Assembly (NCBI GenBank): GCA_951799405.1 | Contig: OX637354.1 | Location: 1,488,001 to 1,552,000 of the forward strand | Source: Agapetus fuscipes | Lineage: Eukaryota; Arthropoda; Insecta; Trichoptera; Glossosomatidae | Direction: 5' to 3' | DNA: 64,000 bases | Shown: positions 1 to 9,700 of the stretch, one piece after another | Layout of the letters: each line of letters starts with the position of its first letter | Position numbering within the stretch: the first letter of the stretch is position 1 | Program-made: the position numbers and the translations under genes | Notes under the pieces: generated by a model | The model's input: the letters and a program-made list of their open reading frames with translations, nothing else | Told to the model about the DNA's origin: nothing | Database searches by the model: none

Positions 1-410
1 TAATAATTATAATCATTTCTTCATCATAATCTCGATTTAGGGAGTTGCCATATAAAAGAAAAAAATAATGGAAAAATTCTCGGCAGTTAGAGGGTTAATA
101 AAAAAATAATGTAGTACAAATGTAAAATAATAATAATAACCTATATATTGCCATCATTATTTTTTCCAAAAAGTGAATCAAAAGTATAGCCGCCATACAG
201 AGTGAAAATTTTCCATACAAAATGTATTAGCAATTTTCTTGGTAGTCAAAGGGTTAAAAATAGATAAATGGCTGCGATTCTTAAAATTTTATAAATACCA
301 ATAATAATCAGTCGTTACTTTTTCAAAATATAACTAAAAAGTTTACCCACCATACAAAGTACTAGTTTGCATACAAAAGGGTTCAATGACCATCTATAAT
401 AATCTAGAAT

Positions 411-597
411 ATAAGTTGCAATGAAATATAAACATTCAAAACTAATATGAAATGCATGCCCACAAACAGGTATGTGTAAGTTCGCGCTAACGAATGCTGA
501 ATTTGTACTTACAAATTAAACATAAAGCTTGCAACTCTTGCCGACCTTCCTTGAAACAGGGGTGACATTGACAAAGTGAATTATTTTTTACACTTTG
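411..597 (-). repeat. Family A retroposon copy
   Basis: Diverged copy of the roughly 260-bp family A, reading right to left from the control tract TTCACTTTGTCAATGTCACC to the TTGCAAC end. It lacks the first about 40 bases of the family. The preceding 1-410 holds AT-rich sequence in which I see no gene. Confidence 0.75.
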
Positions 598-656
598 GGA
601 GGACTGAGAAATGCGAGAAAATTGAGATAAAGACTGAATGAAAAAAGAGTGGAGGT

Positions 657-912
657 CTATAATAATCTATAATCTATAATCTAAGTTGCAAGGATATATT
701 CATTTAAAGCTCTCAGATGTATGCCCACAAACCAACAAGTGTAGTTCGCGCTTACAAATGCTGAAAGTGTACTTACAAATAAAATCCAAACCTCAAATGA
801 ACATAAGCCCCACAACTTTTGCCGACCTTCCCTGAAACAGGGGTGACATTGGCAAAGTGAACCATTTTTTACAGTATGGGTGGTCAGCCTCATACCAACC
901 TATAAGTCAAGG
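657..912 (-). repeat. Family A retroposon copy, near full length
   Basis: Begins on the right with TTCCTTGACTTATAGGTTGG, passes GGTTCACTTTGCCAATGTCA and ends left in (TAGATTA)n. It is almost identical to 3000-3252 and 39900-40090, suggesting recent activity of this subfamily. The short ORFs it carries are not genes. Confidence 0.85.
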
Positions 913-913
913 A

Positions 914-1545
914 ATGGAGGTCGTGAAAGAATTTGATTATCTGGGAAGCAAATTTGAGTCGAATGCGAAATTGACGAAATAATTGGAAAAGCGCGCTAGT
1001 AGAGGAAGAAGTGTAATGGAAACGATTGGAAGAATTGCAAGAAATAGGAAACTTACGAAGAATATGAGATCGGCGGTCCACAATGGCATATTGGTTGGTG
1101 GAAGTGAGGCTTAATGAATGTGAGCTGAGTAAAGTATGTAAGTACGGTTGAAATGGCTTACCTGAGAGCAATGGCTGGAAAGACACTGAGTGATAGAGTA
1201 CGTAATGCTTGAGTGATGAACGAGTGTGGTATAAAAGAGAATATGAGAATGAAAGTACAAAAAAGTACGATGAGATGGTTCAGACATCTTGAAAGAAAGG
1301 ATGATGAACAACTAACGAAGAAAGTGTACAAAGGAAATGTCAGAGGAAAGCGCAGAAGGGGAAGGCTGAGGAAAGAATGGTTAGACCAAATAGGTGAGAT
1401 TGCGAAATAATGGATTCTGCAGAGTGAGAATAAGAGAAGAGTATGTATGAAAAAGGTGATGACAGCAAAAAGTGGAGGCGCATCTGCGGAGGTACCGGCC
1501 ACCCCTAATAAAACGGTGGCAGGATACAGTACAGTACAGTACTGA
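914..1545 (+). pseudogene. RTE-type LINE 3' fragment, broken
   Basis: Remnant of the reverse-transcriptase ORF C-terminus. Readable pieces include MRWFRHLERKDDEQLTKKVY followed by RGKRRRGRLRKEWLDQIGEI, interrupted by stops. The 3' end is GGTGGCAGGATACAGTACAG repeated, so this subfamily does not continue into family A. It lies between two pieces of family A (657-912 and about 1545-1575). Confidence 0.8.
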
Positions 1546-1757
1546 GGTCAGCTTCATACCAACCTATGAGTCGAGGATCTTTCTTGTGTAATTGGTACTT
1601 TTTCAAATAAATCAACAAAATATTTATATTCATTTAAGTATTTATATGCCTATATCCATATTGTACGAGTATGCAGGTACACACCGCGGTGGAATAAAAT
1701 TGATTTATTATTGATATATTACATTTTTATTGAAACGGCATAAGCTGGTAGATGATT

Positions 1758-2196
1758 CTAGCTTTACATACGTCATACAGTGGGTAAATTTTTGCAAGAA
1801 AGTCGAGTACAGATTCTGTGCAATTTATTTATCGATATTACCACGGAGCTTGTTCTAATGAGCTCCATTCATTAATCCCTCCCCCTCGCATTTCAGAAAG
1901 GGAAACTCGTAGTACGACTCTCATTCATCCCTTTGCAGTCGATCTCAAAACTATGAGAACTTGGCGTTTTCATGACTCATTCCTTTGCCAAACTGCCCGT
2001 TTATGGAATGGTCTACCAGTATCTGTGTTCCCTTCCCAATTTAATCCGGTTTTATTCAAAACCAACATCAATCACCACTTCCTTGCAGCGCCTCACGACA
2101 GAACCAAGAACTCAAGCAACACCTCTGCGGCACCCTTCCAGGGTGACATAGACCCCCAAGACTCACAAGAATTGGGGAGCCTCCCGCACAGGATTC

Positions 2197-2228
<32 letters not shown>

Positions 2229-2229
2229 A
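1758..2229 (+). mobile_element. 5'-truncated LINE insertion with poly(A) and 9-bp target duplication
   Basis: Contains the last about 120 codons of a LINE ORF2 (ends near ARLWNGLPVSVFPSQFNPVLFKTNINHHF), then a 3'UTR and an A-run at 2200-2227. TAGATGATT occurs at 1749-1757 and again at 2230-2238, a credible target-site duplication. The 3'UTR at 2120-2200 (CACCTCTGCGGCAC to CCCGCACAGGATTCCTT) is homologous to the poly(A)-type tail of SINE family B elsewhere in the window, making this LINE its likely mobilising partner. Clade Jockey/I-like by motif, not certain. Confidence 0.8.
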
Positions 2230-2361
2230 TAGATGATTGAACTAACTACCTAATGATGAATGATTTTTTAAATGATTGAACTTATTGCGCAATATCTATT
2301 GATGCCGTAAGCGGGCCACATTGTGGGCCGTATGTTGGACAGGCCTGGTTTAATGTATACT

Positions 2362-2630
2362 TGACTTATAGGTTGGTATGAAGCTAACCACTCATCCTGT
2401 ACAAAAATGGTTCACTTTGCCAATGTTAGCCTGTTGCAGGGAAAGACGGCAAAAGTTGCTGGGCTTATGTTCATTCAAGGTTTGGTTTTTGAATTGTTCC
2501 TAAGTACACATGCAGCATTTGTAATCAAGAACTTACACGTGTCTGTTTGGGGGCATGCATTTAATATAAACTTTAAATGTTAATAATGTCCTTGCAACTC
2601 AGATAAGATTAGACTTTGTTATACTTTAAT
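2362..2630 (+). repeat. Family A retroposon copy
   Basis: Starts CTTGACTTATAGGTTGGTATG and ends with CTCAGATAAGATTAGA. Older than 657-912, with several substitutions and small deletions. Confidence 0.8.
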
Positions 2631-2631
2631 C

Positions 2632-2740
2632 ACTTACTATGAGAAGTTACACACAACAAAATGTTTTCTCCACGATTTCTCAAATCAGTGAATCAGCACT
2701 TGTTCAGTTTTACCTTTAAGGTGCCGACATGCTTTACCCA
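2632..2740 (+). repeat. Fragment of the 20401-21303 inverted-repeat element
   Basis: CACTTACTATGAGAAGTTAC through TTCAGTTTTACCTTTAAGG matches the right end of the element at 20401-21303 and also 51712-51916. Importantly it shows the uninterrupted CACTTACTATGAG site that is split by a nested MITE at 20571. Confidence 0.7.
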
Positions 2741-2999
2741 TATATATACCCTTTACCCATTAAGTATAATGATCAGCAAATATTTGAAGAAGGTGTAAAT
2801 AGTTGAGTGTTTATATTTATTTGGTTTTTTGTATATTATTCTTATCATTATTATTTTTGTTATTTTTTTTCATATATCTATGTATATATCATATGTATAA
2901 TTCCTATTTCTGTATTTTCTATTTAAACATGTTACCTCTTTATGTTATTATTTGTTTTATTTTTTTTATTCCTGTTTTTGCTAAGTAAATGACTAATAT

Positions 3000-3252
3000 A
3001 ATCTATAATCTATAATCTAAGTTGCAAGGATATATTCATTTAAAGCTCTCAGATGTATGCCCACAAACCAACAAGTGTAGTTCGCGCTTACAAATGCTGA
3101 ATGTGTACTTACAAATAAAATCCAAACCTCAAATGAACATAAGCCCCACAACTTTTGCCGACCTTCCCTGAAACAGGGGTGACATTGGCAAAGTGAACCA
3201 TTTTTTACAGTATGGGTGGTCAGCCTCATACCAACCTATAAGTCAAGGAATG
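3000..3252 (-). repeat. Family A retroposon copy, near full length
   Basis: Same subfamily as 657-912; both share the left extension of repeated ATCTATAATCTATA. It sits 420 bp upstream of phosphatase exon 1. 3253-3500 is AT-rich with nothing recognised. Confidence 0.85.
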
Positions 3253-3672
3253 ACTAAATGGTGTATATATTATTTTTTTTACGATTTTTATCTATTAAGT
3301 GATTAATTTTAAGTTAAGATAAGTTGGAATCCTCCCCAAAACACAAGCTATGCTTACTTTGGGGAGTATTTATTGTAATTACATTTTCTAAATTTATTTT
3401 TATGGTAATATTTTGTACATATTGATAAAAACAATAAAGACCTTGTGAATTATGAATTATGAATATGTTTTTATGTTTAAAAAATTTTTTTATTTTCATC
3501 TCAAATATTATTTTTTATTGCAGATCGCAAGCCATCAGTTGTTCTTCACTGCTGTTTTCCGTGCGCTACAGTATTCCGAGCATGCATATCTCCCTACCTA
3601 AGGCTGAGGTTGTACGTATAAGATTTCCAATAATAAATCTGCAGGTCCAGTGTTTCTTCGCACGCCCGCAAG

Positions 3673-3748
3673 ATGGCAGTGCCTTCCACTGTGAGGTTTT
3701 CCATTGCAATCGGATTTTTTTTCATCGTCAACTTTCAACATGTCCAAG
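3673..3748 (+). CDS. Phosphatase-like gene, coding exon 1 (signal peptide)
   Basis: ATG at 3673 begins a 25-codon exon ending CAAG|GTATTT in phase 1. The peptide has a short polar start with an Arg, a hydrophobic core (IAIGFFFIV) and ends near HVQG, a classical secretory signal. Phase 1 matches the acceptor at 4885 exactly and completes a Gly codon. The start is chosen because no other in-phase upstream exon with a signal peptide was seen. A possible upstream 5'UTR acceptor lies at about 3523, and a TCAGTT initiator-like motif at 3535; neither is secure. Confidence 0.75.
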
Positions 3749-6700
3749 GTATTTTTTTATTTCAATTTATTTTATTTTATTTTCAACGAGTCCCGCAACT
3801 CTTGCCGACCTTTCCTGAAACAGGGGTGACGTAATTGGAAATGTGAAACATTTTTTACTGAATTGGTGGTCAGCTTTATAACGCCGTATTATTCTGCATG
3901 TATAATGATTATTTTGTTCCTTGACTTATTTTTGTATGAGGCTGACCACTCTTACTGTGAAAATTATTTCTCATTGGCAATGTCACCCCTGTTTCAGGGA
4001 ACGGCGGCAAAAATTACAGGGCATGCGTCCGTTTGAATTTAGATTGTTATTTTGCAAGTAGGTACACGCGAACTTACACGCATCTGTTAGTGCGCATACA
4101 TTCAACATTAATCTTTAATATTATGATACTATTTCTTTGCGACTTAGATTACAGATTAAAGAAAGATTAAAAAAAAAAAAATATATATATATATAATACC
4201 TACTCGTATAGGTACCTATTTACGGAAAACTCTAATTTATAATTAAAAAAAATATACAAATAATTAACTTTATAAGTTTGAAACGTCAATAAAAAATATA
4301 CTTATATCTTTTCAATTTAGATTACAAATAAAGATTATAAAAATAAATGTATGCTGCATTTAGAAAACAATTAAAAAATATAAGTATATGTTATTTTTTT
4401 ATTGCTTTTTTATTAGGTATTATCATGATTCTGTTATAGTTTTACATTTATAATAATGTTTAAACGTAATAGATAATAATATAATAAATTATAGTTTATT
4501 AATGTATTAATATAGGGAAATTGAAAATGCGTTAAATATGTTTAACAAATAATAATATTATAAACTAAAAGTGGGATTTATTTCGTTTTATGTTATTCAT
4601 CCAATTTATGTTAATATAATGTTGATGAATATACTAACAGTGTTATTTACACTGCATTTGATCCATGGCTGATCCATGGTTAAAAAATTTCCAGTATGAA
4701 AAATCACGATAGATGGCAGTTGAGCCATGGATTTGTTGTGTGTGACTAACGCCGTAAGCACTTGAGCGGTCAACACGTGCGCAGAGCGTTCACGCAGGCA
4801 TGCATTTCAATGTTGCCAACTTTCTGTAAATATTTCGTAGCTTCACCGTTGTTTATTTTTATTTTTTTATTTTGTCATTTTTTAGGGAGTGATTCCGTTA
4901 TGAAGCTAGACAACATATTCCCATCTCACACGACCGTGGAGCTAAAATCTGACATCGCATCCACCAGAGATGCCGACGACCAAGAGCTGAGAGCTGATTT
5001 CTGGCTAAGCCAAGGTCAAGACACCCTTTTGAGCAAGGTCAAGGCGGCAAAAGAACTCTCAGACAAAGTGGAGCAAAACCAGGAGCAGATGGCAAAGTCT
5101 GCTGTTTTGGTGGTCGGTGCTGGAATGTCCATGACCACATTGACAGGAGCAAGAACAGTCTTGTCGAAACCAATCAAAAAAGAAACATATCTGTCTTTTG
5201 AAGAGTTGCCAGTTGTTGGAATGTCGAAGGTAAGTCAAATGTTTTTTTTTTTTTTTAAGAAATCCTGTGCGGGACACCCTAGATTCTAGAGACTCTAGGG
5301 GTCTATGACGCTTTTTGTAGTGCCGCAGAGGTGTACGAGCTTGGTCGTCGCTACAAAGCGCCAATGCTCAAGCAAGACCCAGTTGCTGTAAGGCTGGATG
5401 GACCTTTGGTGACCGGTCATTGGTAAAGGTTTATGAATTTTTCAGCCCAGCGAAGAGCACATTTGAAAATATAAATGGTATATTTTTTGTGCTCCGCCGA
5501 GATTCGAACCCACAACCTTCCCATTCAGAGTCTTCAATGTTACCACTGAGCTACGGACCGATCAAATTGAATTGTTACGAACTGTGGATTCGTTGGACGT
5601 GAGTCTAGGCTTGCTGGTTAGTGTGTGTGACGTCTCTGGTATAGTGTAGAACAATGCTCTAGTTACTAGTACCATCTACTAGGAAGTATCTTCCATGTTC
5701 TCGAGCATGCAAGAATCGTCTCTTGTTGTTATGATTTTAGGGTTTTAATTGTCTCCAAATTAAACAATGGTCTTCTTTTTAGGATATTTATTTTACATAT
5801 AAATTTACTTAGCAATTTACATTCATTTCACACATGGTTTGTGTTCACTTATGCTGTTATTTTTCACAGCTATAAGGTCGCAAAAGAACTATCTTTCTGC
5901 AAGCTGTTTGCGCTTTTTTATACCCCAGCGATAGAAGCCTCTAGAGGCGAATTTTGCCAGAAGCTTCTCGAAGCACATGACAATCTAGTGACTTCATTAT
6001 GTACTCAACAATCACTAACCCTACCCACCAATATTATAAAGAATTCCCATCAGCTATACCTAATACCTATACCTATCTAAATATTTATATTGCATATTTA
6101 CATAACACTATAAAAATCTGCAAGGATTATATGGTACAGACAGAGTCTCTTGGGCCATAGTGACGCAAAGATCTGTAAGCAGAAAAACCAAACAAAACTA
6201 CTTACATCTTGCATATTTGTAACAGTATTTTGCAAAAATGCAATGTTTTTCGACACATATCATGCAATTTTACTACTTTCATTATATTTTCCAAAGCAAT
6301 CAATTAATTGGATATTATTTTCCAGACTTACTGTATCGACACACAAGTGGGCAACGCATTTTGTACCGCCAGTGCTTATCTTCGCGGAGAGCAAGGATAC
6401 AGAAGTCCTCCAGCAATGTCACCAGAGGAATGCTCCACAAAGCAACATACTGAAGACCCCAAGCTATTTGATGGATCGATCCTGCAATGGGCATTGGAAT
6501 CTGGGAAAGACGTCGGTATGCCTTTATTCTTTGTTCCAAATACAGTAGTCAGCAGTTCAACCGCTTTCAATCTGTGTTGAATTCGCAAGCAAAACTCATG
6601 ATGATGACGATGATGGATGATTTCTTTCCTGTGGCGCTATTTGATGGTCCAGGACCATCTCAAGGGCGCCATGGCTTTTGGAAAAAAGCAGTGTCTTCAG

Positions 6701-9700
6701 TCCCTTTCTGAAGGTGGAGGTAGGCTGGTTCGCGTGAACACCGACGGGCAAACTGTTCCAGGCAACCGGCCCGGCCACCGCAAAGCTCCTGTCTGCAAAA
6801 TTTGACGTGTTCGCTCTTTACGGCACTATGACCTTGCTGACAGCAGTGAGGGCAGAGCGTAGTGGTCGTTTTGAAGGCTTATCGACAGAACATAGCTCAG
6901 CGAGACATGGGGGTGCCGTGTCGTTCAGGGCCCTATGTACAGTGAGACACAACTTAAATTCTACCCTTTCTCGGACCCTCATATTCGGAATGTCCAAATT
7001 CATTCACATCAATCAGCTGTGACTTAAGGTCACATGACTTAATATCACATCTCATGACAAAACGGTGCTATGGCCGAGGGGGCCAAGTGGGCTGATCTTT
7101 CTAGCGTGCTTGGAATACAATAACGTTGGTTCGATCCCCGCCTGGGTCATTTGACCATAATTTTAACCCTGGTTCAATGATGTTATTGGGTAATTATTAA
7201 TTAATAATTCTTCAAAATGAACAATAATTCATTATTAATTGATGATATGATGATTAACTGATGGCCAGACAGAATAGGTTGGTGAATTGCATTCCTCTTT
7301 ACAAATCTATTTAAAAATAAAAAAAAACATCACAATTATAAAAAAACAAGACAGAAAATAACATACATCACAATGACAAAAAAGCACAAAGACAAAAATC
7401 AAAAACCTAAAACAGAACATACCATAAACCATGACGACCTTGAACTATATTATACATCTGGTAGAAGCAGTCCTACTCTCAGTATACAATTTCTTGATTA
7501 TAATTTGGAATTTTCTATTCCAGGCATCGTCACCACATCCTGACAGAACTATATAATGCACATCTGGTAGGAAGCAGTCCTACTCTCAGTATACAATTTC
7601 TTGATTGTAATTTAGAATTTTCTATTCCAGGCATCGTCACCACATCCAGCCTGACAGATCTGCCTCTTGCTGTATCTTACGCGTCTCCAAGCAGCCATGA
7701 TTTTGGATGCCAAGATCTTGCCAATCAGTTAATAAACCAGCTTCCCGGAAAAGACTTCAAGGTGACAATATACTTGCAATTATTCTCCTCCACAAACAGC
7801 ATACTACGATCAAGTCACGGCTTTGGTTTATTGAGTAAATTACAGGAAGATGCTCATTTGCATAATTTTACTATGAGGTGAAGTCAAGTTCGACTGCACC
7901 ATATGAGACAAATAGAGAGAGTAAACTGCTGTTTCTTAATTAAATCTGCGTTTGAGCCAACTCCTCAACAGGCCAATCTGCTAGACTTGCAGACCATCAG
8001 AGAACAAGGATAGGAGTCAAGGACTAATAAGATAAGACTCACCTCACTCCTGCATGATCTTCTTTCTTGTAGTATTTGTGGTTCTTTCTATCGACTTTTG
8101 ATTCAGTTGAAGAGACAAGAAGCGTCTCTTCTCACTAGAAGTTTAACTAGCGCTGAACTTCACACAGGGGGTATTGTTGCATGGCGAGTAGGTAATGATG
8201 GACTAAAAGCAACTAAATACAAATCATTTTTGACACCCTCAGTGGGATTCGTACCCAAGCTGTCGACATGGAATACAATCCCTCTACCAACTAAGCAATC
8301 GACCCGACCTTGACGTATTTCATTTTGGGTTTAAAATCAACGCCGAAACGGGGAATCATTTTTGACACCCTCGGTGGGATTCGTACCTGAGCTCTTAGCA
8401 TGGAATGCAATCACTTTACCAACTGAGCTATCGTCCAGACTATTTAAAATCTCGGATAACATGACAAATTTGAACTCTCCAGGTCATCCTTGGAGGTGGT
8501 CTCGCTGAGTTCCTTCCGAATTCCACTTCCCCAGGAGTACGCCAGGACTCCAAAAACCTGGTAGCAGAGTGGAAGACCAGACCAGGCCACCGCTTCGTCT
8601 CCACTAGAGATGGACTGCTGAAGAACTCTTCGGCTGACTACCTTCTGGGACTGTTTGCTGCACACGAGATGCAGTATAAGTTACTGGCTAATGAAGAGGA
8701 GCAGCCGAGTCTTCAGGAGATGACTGAGGCAGCTATCAAGATCCTGTCCAAGAGTACAAATGGATTTTTCTTGTTTGTTTATGGTACGTTGTCATTTGAA
8801 CTTCAATAACATCTTACTGTTATAATTTAGCTAAGGTTACTTTTGATGAAATTTATTTTACAGAATTTATTATTTGGATTGTACGGTTCACTCTGACGTC
8901 TCTGGTTATTGTGTTCGCGGGACAGTGACTCAAGAAACACTGATTTTTGAAACCCATATTTATATGTGGGGTAGAGCTACTTCTCGCCTATTCGAGAACG
9001 AGCTAGATACTTCCATAGTGGATTTTTCTACAATATACCTACATAATGGGTTAGCCTCAAACCAACCTATTAGTCAAAGTTCACAAAAATTGAAAAGAAG
9101 GTAGTTTAACTCAGGGAAGAAGAGAGAGGAAGCTCAAGGAGAGAGGAAGATGCTCCACACTGTGGACCGATCAAATGAAGACAGCAGCAGGCATCTCAGT
9201 GGTTGGAGCGCTGCGGGTAGCACAATCAAGAGAGAACTGGGGAAGAATGGTAACAACTTTCAGAAATGAGGAATAAGATGAACAATAATCTTCATCTTCT
9301 TCTTTCTCATCCTTTCTCAGTTCACTCCTGAACGTAGGCCTCCTTCAATCCTCTCCACGTTTGTCTATCGGCTGCTGTGTTCAGACATCCTCTGCCTGCA
9401 GTTCCCTTGATGTCGTCCAGCCACCTCAGTTGGGGTCTCCCCACTCCCCGCTTGGGTTGTCACTGGACAATCCTTTTCGGCCACCTGTAATGGTCGTACC
9501 TGTCGATTTGATAAGACCAGCGCCACTTTGAAACGAAAAAGAATAATTTAACCAATTTTGATTGTAGGTGGACGCATCCAGCACGCGCACGAAGGCAACC
9601 TCGCCAGAATCGCTTTGGACGAAACCCTGGAAGTCTCCAAGGCAGTCCAGTCCATCAAGACCATGACAGACCCCGCCAGCACTTTGGTGGTGGTCACGGC

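Noticed and set aside
3459..3818. 119-codon ORF across phosphatase exon 1
   Set aside because: A different frame from the signal peptide; it runs into intron sequence and shows no domain.
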